This document shows, piece after piece, positions 1-6,480 of a stretch of DNA of 6,492 nt. Each line of letters begins with the position of its first letter. Position 1 is the first letter of the stretch. The position numbers and the translations under genes are program-made. The stretch lies in contig JAHIYV010000016.1 of the NCBI GenBank assembly GCA_018814635.1, positions 1-6,492 on the forward strand, read 5' to 3'. The notes under the pieces are model-generated. The model saw only the letters and a list, made by a program, of their open reading frames with translations, made no database searches and had not been told where the DNA came from. Source of the DNA: Patescibacteria group bacterium. Its GTDB lineage: Bacteria; Patescibacteriota; Minisyncoccia; Phycocordibacterales; JAGLOS01.

Positions 1-96
1 TGTAGTTTGATTGTTGTGGTTATTATTGCTATTATTAAGACCATTACACAACCCGCAAAAAAGAAAGAAACAAGATTATATGAAGAAAAAATTTAA
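1..96 (+). CDS. C-terminal tail of an unidentified membrane protein (partial, 5' end outside window)
   Basis: Only the first frame is open from the window edge; it gives 31 residues and stops at TAA 94-96. The peptide starts with a strongly hydrophobic run (SLIVVVIIAII) and continues into a charged tail with a KKKE cluster. This looks like the last transmembrane helix of a protein whose basic C-terminus lies in the cytoplasm. The family cannot be named from so short a piece. The groES promoter begins about 70 bases after the stop, so this gene probably belongs to a separate transcript. A short AT-rich dyad followed by CTTTTTC at 136-154 could be a weak terminator for it. Confidence 0.5.
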   Translation, partial: CSLIVVVIIAIIKTITQPAKKKETRLYEEKI

Positions 97-164
97 TTTT
101 TAACACCCCGAGAGAATAACTTTCAGTGGGGATATCAATTAAAATTGCTTTTTCTTCCCACAAG

Positions 165-193
165 TTGACAGTAGATAGTGGTGCCTATATAAT
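165..193 (+). promoter_or_regulatory. Consensus housekeeping (sigma70-type) promoter of groES-groEL
   Basis: TTGACA at 165-170 and TATAAT at 188-193 are separated by exactly 17 bases, a full match to the sigma70/SigA consensus. Transcription should start near 200, leaving a leader of about 89 bases before groES. An 8-base palindrome TGCTAGCA (193-200) sits at the predicted start site. No CIRCE operator is present, so HrcA control through that site is not supported. Confidence 0.85.
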
Positions 194-210
194 GCTAGCA
201 CAAAAGTAAT

Positions 211-247
211 CCTTTCTTTTTTTAAGATGCATAAAAAAAGTGAAAGG
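211..247 (+). promoter_or_regulatory. AU-rich hairpin in the groES leader
   Basis: CCTTTC plus seven T (211-223) can pair with seven A (233-239) and GAAAGG (242-247), with a two-base bulge (GT, 240-241) and a 9-base loop. It lies in the untranslated leader between the predicted transcription start and groES. It does not cover the start codon, and there is no Shine-Dalgarno to hide, so it is not a classic RNA thermometer. A role in mRNA stability or temperature response is only a guess. Confidence 0.5.
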
Positions 248-270
248 TTGGTTATTTATTAGTTTTTTAA
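247..270 (+). promoter_or_regulatory. Leader block shared with lemA (copy 1)
   Basis: GTTGGTTATT (247-256) runs into TTATTAGTTTTTTAA (256-270), 18 bases before the groES ATG. The lemA leader carries the same two pieces: the first with one mismatch, the second identical over 15 bases. The block is AT-rich and partly low in complexity, so chance similarity is possible. It might be a translation-initiation or protein-binding element. Confidence 0.3.
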
Positions 271-288
271 GTTTTATTATTAAATATT

Positions 289-597
289 ATGAGTACAAAA
301 AAAATAAACATTAGTCCTATGGGTGATCGTGTTGTGGTTAAAGTGCTTACAAGCAAAGAAACTGCGACATCTTCGGGTATTATTATTCCGGATACTGCAA
401 GCAAGGAAAAACCAGAGCAAGGAACGGTAGTTGCGGTTGGTTCTGGTCGTGTAACTGACACAGGAACTGTTTTACCAATGAGCGTAAAAGTGGGCGATAA
501 GATTCTTTTTTCAAAATATGGGCCAGACGAAGTTACTATTGACGATGAAGAATATTTTATTTTAAGTGAGAGTAGTATTTTAGCAATTATCACATAA
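289..597 (+). CDS. groES: Co-chaperonin GroES (Hsp10)
   Basis: This is a complete GroES of 102 residues, slightly longer than the usual 94-97. GroES forms a seven-membered lid that closes the GroEL cavity during ATP-driven folding in the cytoplasm. The N-terminal strand ISPMGDRVVVK (residues 8-18) is the family signature. The mobile loop follows at about residues 20-43 and contains the GIIIP hydrophobic motif that docks on GroEL. The beta-barrel core has GTVVAVGSG and VKVGDKILFSKYG, and the C-terminal strand is EEYFILSESSILAII. The ATG at 289 is preferred over the internal Met at residue 11 because it keeps the first beta strand. There is no Shine-Dalgarno before it. It is first in the operon, followed by groEL after 81 bases. 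Confidence 0.97.
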   Translation: MSTKKINISPMGDRVVVKVLTSKETATSSGIIIPDTASKEKPEQGTVVAVGSGRVTDTGTVLPMSVKVGDKILFSKYGPDEVTIDDEEYFILSESSILAIIT

Positions 598-669
598 TTA
601 TTTTTATCCCTGCTGTTGTATATAGGCAAGAACATTAATTATTAACTATTTAACTATCAATAATATTAA

Positions 670-2355
<1,686 letters not shown>

Positions 2356-2401
2356 AAAAACACCCATTACTAAAAAAAGTGTTAGTAAAGCACTTTATGT
2401 T

Positions 2402-2424
2402 ACTTGGAGGTTCAACCTCCAAGT
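2402..2424. repeat. Perfect 9-bp hairpin downstream of groEL
   Basis: ACTTGGAGG (2402-2410) and CCTCCAAGT (2416-2424) form a perfect stem around a TTCAA loop. No T-run follows, so it is not an intrinsic terminator by itself. It could protect the 3' end of the groEL mRNA or be a palindromic repeat unit. A further CCTCC lies just downstream at 2428-2432, so alternative pairing with the GGAGG arm is possible. Confidence 0.7.
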
Positions 2425-2500
2425 GAACCTCCGTGAATTGGATGTTGGAATTCTACCCGAATTATTCAAGGGAGATTTTTAGATTTTTTCATTTAGGTAA

Positions 2501-2558
2501 AAGGTCGTTCCTTGAGGAGGAGTGAAGCGAAGCGGAACGACGGAAAAGGCGCGACCTT
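2501..2558. repeat. Palindromic element with two mutually exclusive stems
   Basis: GTCGTTCC (2504-2511) is perfectly complementary to GGAACGAC (2534-2541). AAGGTCG (2501-2507) is also perfectly complementary to CGACCTT (2552-2558). The two stems share bases 2504-2507, so only one can form at a time. The loop contains the tandem GAAGCGAAGC. This GC-rich patch differs from the surrounding AT-rich DNA and resembles REP-like intergenic palindromes. It may also be part of a structured RNA ending at the terminator at 2613. Confidence 0.5.
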
Positions 2559-2612
2559 GCAACCTTTCAGAAAAAGGTGAGGGATAAACCTTGGTATTAC
2601 TTGTTTATGGTT

Positions 2613-2642
2613 CGTGGCAAAGTCGGGCCTTGCCACGTTTTT
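2613..2642 (+). terminator. Intrinsic terminator of the groES-groEL transcript
   Basis: CGTGGCAA (2613-2620) pairs perfectly with TTGCCACG (2630-2637) around a 9-base loop, followed directly by TTTTT (2638-2642). This is a textbook rho-independent terminator on the + strand. It closes the chaperonin operon, or a small RNA encoded in the spacer, before the rlmN remnant. Confidence 0.9.
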
Positions 2643-2672
2643 CACTTGTTATTGAATTTTAATTTTTTCTGT

Positions 2673-2688
2673 ATAACATAAATGTTAT
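2673..2688. promoter_or_regulatory. 16-base dyad upstream of the rlmN remnant
   Basis: ATAACAT-AA-ATGTTAT is a perfect inverted repeat 11 bases before the rlmN ATG. It overlaps a possible -10 hexamer (TATAAC, 2672-2677). No well-spaced -35 is convincing: TTGAAT at 2652 gives a spacer of only 14. The dyad could be an old operator or a chance AT-rich palindrome. Confidence 0.25.
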
Positions 2689-2699
2689 TATAAATAATT

Positions 2700-3562
2700 A
2701 TGGATATAATTAAATTAGAGGAAATACTTAAATTTGACTCTTCTTTTAGATTAAAGTAAGCCAAACACGCTATTTTTGTTGATTTAATAGATGATTGGGA
2801 TCAAGCGACAAATTTTTCAAAACAATTAAGAAGTGAATTAAATGCAAACTGTCCTTTGTCTATTCAAGCTGAAGTTTATCAATCAAAAAAAGATGGTTCC
2901 ATCAAAGCGTTGTTATCATTGAGCGATAATCTAAAAATAGAAACAGTACTTTTAAGACATCATAATGGACGTAATACGGTTTGTTTATCATCTCAAGTGG
3001 GATGTCCAATGGATTGTTCTTTTTGCGCTACGGGTAAAATGTTTTAAGCGCTATTAAAATTTTGAATAATAAAGCATATTTTAATATCGGCGCCAGACAC
3101 ATTTCAATTTCAACTGTCGGTGTTATTGACGGTATTAAAGAATTAGCAAATCAATCATTGCAAATCAATTTAGCAATTTCTTTACATGCGCCAAGTGATA
3201 ATTTACGTGTTAAAATTATTCCCGCCAATAAGAAATACCCAATAAATAAAATTATTGATGATATTAATTATTATCTTAATAAAACAAACAGACGGATAAT
3301 GATTGAATATATAATGATAAAAGATTTCAACGATTCAAATGAGAACGCGTGTCAGTTAATTAAATTACTAAAAAAAATTACCCGTCCTCTATATTTTGTA
3401 AATTTAATTTTCTATAATTCTGCAACAGAGTTTAAGCCGTCAGACCCAACTCAAATTAAACGTTTTAGGGAAATTTTACTGAATCAAAAAATTGAAACAA
3501 CTTTGCGATATCGTTTTGGACAAGACATTAAAGCCGCTTGTGGGCAATTAGCAGATGCGTAA
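2700..3562 (+). pseudogene. rlmN: Broken rlmN: 23S rRNA (adenine-C2)-methyltransferase remnant
   Basis: RlmN is a radical-SAM enzyme that methylates A2503 of 23S rRNA and A37 of some tRNAs. The remnant reads MDIIKLEEILKF...FRLK, then stops at TAA 2757-2759, where relatives usually have Gln (a single C-to-T change from CAA would explain it). The same frame continues to 3044 with the methyl-carrier region [10 protein letters not shown] (Cys codon 2982) and the iron-sulfur motif CPMDCSFC (Cys codons 3003, 3015, 3024). After CATGKM it jumps to [11 protein letters not shown] in another frame, which runs on to DIKAACGQLADA (second catalytic Cys, 3539) and TAA at 3560. Roughly 45-50 codons including the GMGEP SAM-binding motif are missing. 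NLIFYNS replaces the usual NLIPYNP, consistent with relaxed selection. A functional protein is unlikely. The two surviving open pieces (2856-3047 and 3062-3562) should not be annotated as separate genes. Confidence 0.93.
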
Positions 3563-3618
3563 TAATACACTTTTTTGTACCACTAAACAGACTGAGTTGG
3601 GGGAGAAATTAAAAAAAG

Positions 3619-3660
3619 CAAGTGTTGTAATTATTTCTTGAACTTAGAGAATAACACTTG
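3619..3660. repeat. 10-bp inverted repeat overlapping the lemA -35 region
   Basis: CAAGTGTT (3619-3626) is perfectly complementary to AACACTTG (3653-3660). The stem extends by a G-T and a T-A pair to 10 pairs around a 22-base gap. The right arm overlaps the candidate -35 (3658-3663). On the + strand no T-run follows. On the - strand it would be followed by CTTTTTTT, as in a terminator, but there is no - strand gene to terminate. It could be an operator for lemA-htpX-rdgB. Confidence 0.45.
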
Positions 3661-3685
3661 GACTTTATATTCATTTTGTTATATT
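3658..3685 (+). promoter_or_regulatory. Candidate sigma70-type promoter for lemA-htpX-rdgB
   Basis: TTGGAC (3658-3663) and TATATT (3680-3685) are spaced by 16 bases; TATTAT at 3682 with spacing 18 is an alternative -10. Transcription would start near 3692, leaving a leader of about 86 bases, similar to that of groES. The match is good but not perfect in AT-rich DNA. Confidence 0.5.
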
Positions 3686-3730
3686 ATGAACAATTACGGG
3701 ACAGGTCTAATAGCTTAAATTAAGTAATTT

Positions 3731-3764
3731 GTTGGTGATTAGTCGTTTTTTATTAGTTTTTTAA
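3731..3764 (+). promoter_or_regulatory. Leader block shared with groES (copy 2)
   Basis: GTTGGTGATT (3731-3740) matches 9 of 10 bases of the groES leader at 247-256. TTATTAGTTTTTTAA (3750-3764) is identical to 256-270. Here the two parts are separated by 9 bases, and the block ends 13 bases before the lemA ATG. No Shine-Dalgarno lies between it and the start codon. Confidence 0.3.
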
Positions 3765-3777
3765 TTATAAATTTTAT

Positions 3778-4335
3778 ATGACTCCTTTAATAATTTTTTT
3801 GGTTTTAATTGGTCTAGGGCTAGTTATTGTAGTGTTTTTTTACAATGGTTTCGTGAAGCGAATACAACGATCAGAAGAGGCGTGGGCGGATATTGATGTC
3901 CAACTCAAACGACGCTATGATTTGATTCCAAATCTTGTAAATACTGTAAAAGGATATGCGTCACACGAAAGCGCTACTTTTGAGAAAGTTACAGAAGCGC
4001 GAGCGGCGGCAATGAACGCGGGAAATATAGCGGAACAAGGCGCTGCGGAAAATATGTTGACTGGCGCGCTTAAATCACTTTTTGCTGTGTCCGAAGCATA
4101 TCCTGACCTTAAAGCAAATCAAAATTTTTTAGAACTTCAACGAGAACTTTCTGATACTGAAAATAAAATTCAAGCGGCGCGTCGTTTTTACAATGCGAAT
4201 GTTCAAGATCTTAATACCGCTGTAGCCACTTTTCCAGGAAATCTTGTTGCTAATATGTTTAAATTTAAAGAGAGAGAATATTTTGAACTTGCGGAAAACG
4301 CAGAAGAACGAAAAGTGGTTGATGTAAAATTCTAA
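3778..4335 (+). CDS. lemA: LemA family protein
   Basis: This is a complete LemA-family protein of 185 residues, the usual size. Residues 4-22 form one transmembrane helix, followed by basic residues (FVKRIQR) that place the rest on the cytoplasmic side by the positive-inside rule. The helical domain carries the family signatures RRYDLIPNLVNTVKGYASHE (about 45-64) and LKANQNFLELQRELSDTE (about 111-128), then NKIQAARRFYNANVQDLN. The long alternating helices suggest a helical-bundle or coiled-coil fold. The exact function of LemA is unknown. It is often encoded beside HtpX, as here (45 bases apart), pointing to membrane-protein quality control. The ATG at 3778 gives the membrane anchor at the normal place. 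There is no Shine-Dalgarno. Confidence 0.95.
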   Translation: MTPLIIFLVLIGLGLVIVVFFYNGFVKRIQRSEEAWADIDVQLKRRYDLIPNLVNTVKGYASHESATFEKVTEARAAAMNAGNIAEQGAAENMLTGALKSLFAVSEAYPDLKANQNFLELQRELSDTENKIQAARRFYNANVQDLNTAVATFPGNLVANMFKFKEREYFELAENAEERKVVDVKF

Positions 4336-4342
4336 AAAATAT

Positions 4343-4367
4343 GTTGAACATAAATAACATTTTCAAC
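4343..4367 (+). other. Weak hairpin in the lemA-htpX gap
   Basis: GTTGAA (4343-4348) pairs with TTCAAC (4362-4367) around a 13-base AT-rich loop. It ends 13 bases before the htpX ATG. With no T-run it is not a terminator; it could tune translation or mRNA processing between the two genes. The signal is weak. Confidence 0.25.
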
Positions 4368-4380
4368 TTCACTCAGATTT

Positions 4381-5295
4381 ATGACAACACTTTATACTCA
4401 ACAAGATAAAAATATCCAAAAAACATGGATTTTAATGGCTAGTTTTTTAGTCTTTCTTATTTTGTTGGGCTGGCTTACAAGTCAGTATTTTGGGAATTCT
4501 TATATTCTATATTTTTTTGTTGCCTTTAGCTTTCTAATGAATTTTTTTAGCTATTGGTATTCTGATAAAATTGTTCTTAAAATGGCTGGCGCTAAATTAA
4601 CAAGTCGTGAAGAAAACAAAGAATTATGGAACGCGCTTGAAAACCTTTGTATTACGGCTGGTATTTCCGTGCCTAAACTCTATATTATAGAGGATTTAGC
4701 GCCAAACGCGTTTGCTACAGGGCGTGATGAGAAACATGCTGCTGTTGCGGTTACGCGTGGCTTGCTTGATATGTTAGATCGTAATGAACTTGAAGGAGTC
4801 TTAGCTCATGAAATTTCTCACATCAGAAATAGAGATATTTTACTTATGACAATTGTAGTGGTCCTAGTAGGTTTTGTTACGCTCTTGTCTGATTTTTTTA
4901 TAAGACACACTTTTTTTGGGGGCAGGGGAGACAATGATAGAGATGGCGGACTACAACTTATCTTTTTAATCGCGGGCATCGTTTTATCAATACTTGCTCC
5001 GATTATTGCTATGGTGGTTCAGTTGGCAATTTCCAGAAAACGAGAATTTCTTGCCGACGCATCTGGTGCTCTTTTGACACGATACCCAGAAGGGTTAGCA
5101 AGCGCTTTGCAAAAAATATCAGGTTATTCTGGGAAATTAAAAAGAGCGAACCACGCAACAGCCCATCTTTATATCTCCGATCCTTTTTGTAAAAGTAAAT
5201 CAGGTTTATTTAGCAGTTTCCATAAATTGTTTAGAACCCACCCTCCGGTTGAGGAGAGAGTTGCTTCACTTATGAGCAGAGCAAAAGTTATTTAA
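4381..5295 (+). CDS. htpX: Membrane zinc metalloprotease HtpX (peptidase family M48B)
   Basis: This is a complete HtpX-like protease of 304 residues (E. coli 293). It cleaves damaged or misassembled membrane proteins on the cytoplasmic side. Two N-terminal transmembrane helices (about 15-33 and 40-60) are followed by the catalytic segment. The zinc motif HEISH is at residues 143-147 (His143, Glu144, His147), and the third ligand is Glu222 in REFLAD. Two more transmembrane helices lie at about 153-172 and 193-217. The conserved PNAFATGR (108-115) and C-terminal FRTHPPVEERV (284-294) are present, so all key residues are intact. A Gly/Asp-rich loop (GGRGDNDRDGG, 180-190) lies between helices 3 and 4. 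It follows lemA and precedes rdgB by only 4 bases, so the three genes are probably cotranscribed. Confidence 0.97.
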   Translation: MTTLYTQQDKNIQKTWILMASFLVFLILLGWLTSQYFGNSYILYFFVAFSFLMNFFSYWYSDKIVLKMAGAKLTSREENKELWNALENLCITAGISVPKLYIIEDLAPNAFATGRDEKHAAVAVTRGLLDMLDRNELEGVLAHEISHIRNRDILLMTIVVVLVGFVTLLSDFFIRHTFFGGRGDNDRDGGLQLIFLIAGIVLSILAPIIAMVVQLAISRKREFLADASGALLTRYPEGLASALQKISGYSGKLKRANHATAHLYISDPFCKSKSGLFSSFHKLFRTHPPVEERVASLMSRAKVI

Positions 5296-5299
5296 GGAT

Positions 5300-5881
5300 A
5301 TGCAACAATTATTAATTGCTACAAACAACCAAGGGAAACTTAAAGAATTTAGAGACCACTTGAGAGAGTTTTATCTTTTGGGTCTGTGTAATTTTGATAA
5401 AGAAATTGAAGAACCGATAGAAAATGGAGTCTCCTTTGCTGAAAATTCATTGATTAAAGCGAAATATTATGCTCACGCAACAAGTTGCTTAACCATTGCC
5501 GATGATAGCGGATTGTGTGTGAACGCGCTTGACGGCAGACCGGGCATTTTTTCAAGTCGGTACGCCAATGGAGATTATAAACAAGCTTTTCAAAAACTTA
5601 ATAAAGAACTTGAGGGTAAAGAAGATAGATCGGCTTATTTCCAAGTAGTACTTACTTTATACAACCCCCAAAATGATATATACAAACAATTTAATGGTAG
5701 GTGTGATGGTAAAATACTATATCAATCTTGCGGAACAGGCGGTCTTGGATATGACCCTTTATTTTCTCCCCACGGTTTAGATATGTCATTCGGAGAATGT
5801 TCTTTAGAAGAAAAGAATAAATATGATCATCGCAAAAAAGCCACAGATAAACTTGTTAAATACCTAGGAGAAATTATGTAA
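5300..5881 (+). CDS. rdgB: RdgB/HAM1 non-canonical purine NTP pyrophosphatase
   Basis: This is a complete protein of 193 residues, close to E. coli RdgB (197). The family hydrolyses XTP, dITP and ITP to the monophosphate plus pyrophosphate, keeping deaminated purines out of DNA and RNA. Signatures are ATNNQGKLKEF (residues 7-17), SFAENSLIKA (45-54), the catalytic-site ADDSGLCVNALDGRPGIFSS (67-86), GGLGYDPLF (147-155) and the end motif EEKNKYDHRKKA (170-181). The last motif has YDHR where many relatives have SHR; the His-Arg pair is retained. AAGGA overlaps the htpX stop but sits only one base from the ATG, too close for a normal Shine-Dalgarno, so coupling to htpX translation is likely. No clear terminator follows it. 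Confidence 0.96.
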   Translation: MQQLLIATNNQGKLKEFRDHLREFYLLGLCNFDKEIEEPIENGVSFAENSLIKAKYYAHATSCLTIADDSGLCVNALDGRPGIFSSRYANGDYKQAFQKLNKELEGKEDRSAYFQVVLTLYNPQNDIYKQFNGRCDGKILYQSCGTGGLGYDPLFSPHGLDMSFGECSLEEKNKYDHRKKATDKLVKYLGEIM

Positions 5882-5894
5882 ACTAGTATTTAGA

Positions 5895-5923
5895 TTGTTA
5901 AGATAATCAGTGTATAGTACTAT
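5895..5923 (+). promoter_or_regulatory. Candidate promoter of the tRNA-Ser gene
   Basis: TTGTTA (5895-5900) and TACTAT (5918-5923) are spaced by 17 bases. The -10 lies in the 10-base palindrome ATAGTACTAT (5914-5923). Transcription would start near 5930, about 20 bases before the mature tRNA end. Both hexamers deviate from consensus, so the call is moderate. Confidence 0.45.
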
Positions 5924-5950
5924 TGTTTTTGTTGCGCTGTGTTTAATCTT

Positions 5951-6040
5951 GGAGGGTTCGCATAGTGGTCTAGTGCGCCCGCTTGGAAAGCGGGTAAGGT
6001 GTTAAAGCCTTCACGAGTTCGAATCTCGTACCCTCCGCCA
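5951..6040 (+). tRNA. tRNA-Ser (anticodon GGA), CCA encoded
   Basis: The 90-base gene folds into a class II tRNA. The acceptor stem is GGAGGGT (5951-5957) with ACCCTCC (6030-6036), discriminator G6037 and encoded CCA 6038-6040. The D stem is GCA/TGC (5960-5962/5974-5976). The anticodon stem is CCCGC/GCGGG with loop TTGGAAA, giving anticodon GGA at 5985-5987, which reads UCC and UCU. A long variable arm with AAGG/CCTT (5996-6011), typical of tRNA-Ser, precedes the T arm ACGAG-TTCGAAT-CTCGT (6013-6029). The long arm, G discriminator and GGA anticodon agree on serine. Confidence 0.98.
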
Positions 6041-6097
6041 TAACGAATTTGAGGAATGTTCCGCCTCGCCCTCGCCTTCCGCTCGGACTTCGGCGAG

Positions 6098-6184
6098 CAA
6101 AACAGAAAAATTTTCTCTACATTTTTTTAATCGCGCGCCCCCAAAATTTTTTTCAATTAAGGAAAAGAAAATTTTTCTGTTTTG
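6098..6184. repeat. Perfect 18-bp inverted repeat
   Basis: Bases 6098-6115 (CAAAACAG, five A, four T, C) are the exact reverse complement of 6167-6184, separated by 51 bases. Just outside the left arm is a GCTCG/CGAGC dyad (6081-6085/6094-6098). An 18-bp perfect arm is long for chance. It could be the two ends of a small non-autonomous element or a large RNA stem. I saw no transposase and no certain target-site duplication. Confidence 0.8.
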
Positions 6185-6186
6185 TC

Positions 6187-6204
6187 TTCCTCTTGCGAGA
6201 GGAA
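6187..6204. repeat. Perfect 7-bp hairpin with tetraloop
   Basis: TTCCTCT (6187-6193) and AGAGGAA (6198-6204) flank a TGCG loop. It begins two bases after the right arm of the 18-bp inverted repeat. No T-run follows, so it is not a terminator. Confidence 0.6.
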
Positions 6205-6228
6205 TTGCGGAAACGCTCCCACCCCATT

Positions 6229-6245
6229 GTCCGCCTTCGGCGGAC
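6229..6245. repeat. Perfect GC-rich 7-bp hairpin
   Basis: GTCCGCC (6229-6235) and GGCGGAC (6239-6245) flank a TTC loop. It is followed by CTGGCAAGCGAGC, which leads into the next inverted repeat. It looks like a REP-type intergenic palindrome. Confidence 0.65.
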
Positions 6246-6247
6246 TG

Positions 6248-6302
6248 GCAAGCGAGCAAAAATTCATTTTCCCCACACCCCTTTTTCTTTTTGCCCGCTT
6301 GC
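6248..6302. repeat. 15-bp inverted repeat with one mismatch
   Basis: GCAAGCGAGCAAAAA (6248-6262) pairs with TTTTTGCCCGCTTGC (6288-6302) at 14 of 15 positions across a 25-base pyrimidine-rich loop. On the - strand RNA the mismatch becomes a G-U wobble, so all 15 pairs could form. This asymmetry hints that the functional strand, if any, is the minus strand. Confidence 0.7.
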
Positions 6303-6359
6303 TTATTCACTTTCTGATTTAGAGTTTTATTGCTTCTGATTTTTCTCGTTTTAACGTAT

Positions 6360-6428
6360 CGGCATATCTGAAGTTGCGAAGCAATTTGGGTGGAGGCTTT
6401 TGTATAAAAGCCGTAACCAGATATGCCG
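6360..6428. ncRNA. Compact three-helix structured element, type unknown
   Basis: Helix P1 is a perfect 11-bp pairing of CGGCATATCTG (6360-6370) with CAGATATGCCG (6418-6428). Inside it are two hairpins: P2 AAGTTGC/GCAATTT (6371-6377/6381-6387, one G-U, loop GAA), and P3 GGCTTTT/AAAAGCC (6395-6401/6406-6412, loop GTAT). They are joined by GGGTGGA (6388-6394) and GTAAC (6413-6417). TAAC (6352-6355) and GTTA (6430-6433) can add an outer helix. The three-way-junction form with unpaired purine-rich joints is typical of riboswitches, ribosomal-protein leaders or mobile-element ends. I could not match it to any family I know, and the strand is not certain. Confidence 0.5.
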
Positions 6429-6456
6429 TGTTAGCTGATGTATTCCTTTTCTTTTT

Positions 6457-6480
6457 CCCGACAGCAGTCGGGATGGTTTT
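6457..6480 (+). terminator. Terminator-like hairpin after the three-helix element
   Basis: CCCGAC (6457-6462) and GTCGGG (6467-6472) form a perfect 6-bp stem with an AGCA loop. Four bases (ATGG) separate it from TTTT (6477-6480), so the T-run is short and displaced. It could end the tRNA transcript or act as the expression platform of the element at 6360-6428. Confidence 0.4.

Larger units (their letters stand above)
6041..6359. other. Non-coding, palindrome-rich spacer after tRNA-Ser
   Basis: No protein gene is supported here. Open frames exist on both strands, but they run through the tRNA or through inverted repeats and give low-complexity Arg/Lys-rich peptides. The stretch holds at least four inverted repeats (listed separately). 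It also has a 10-base direct repeat GCGAGCAAAA (6093-6102 and 6252-6261) and a pyrimidine-rich segment on the + strand (about 6263-6350). The mix of GC-rich hairpins with A/T tracts is unlike the coding regions. Confidence 0.7.

Noticed and set aside
193..210. CIRCE operator at the groES promoter
   Set aside because: CTAGCAC at 195-201 resembles part of the left arm (TTAGCACTC), but no GAGTGCTAA follows at the required spacing.
2757..2759. TAA at rlmN codon 20 read as a Gln codon (recoding)
   Set aside because: Every other gene here ends at TAA, and the same rlmN has a second, independent lesion. A nonsense mutation is far simpler.
2856..3562. The two surviving rlmN pieces as two separate small genes
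   Set aside because: Each is a fragment of one RlmN; the first lacks the N-terminus, and the second starts only at a TTG within the domain. Together they still lack the GMGEP segment.
6011..6339. Overlapping open frames on both strands after tRNA-Ser (about 96-99 codons)
   Set aside because: The - strand frame runs into the tRNA (its last residues RVRDSNS are the reverse of the T arm and acceptor). Both cross inverted repeats, are low in complexity and resemble no protein. Such peptides are common false predictions beside tRNAs.
6349..6436. Integron attC site (TAAC ... GTTAGCT around a stem)
   Set aside because: The outer TAAC/GTTA and stem are suggestive, but the R'' box does not fit RYYYAAC, the R' box deviates from GTTRRRY, and the inner 11-bp stem lacks extrahelical bases. 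No cassette array or integrase is seen.
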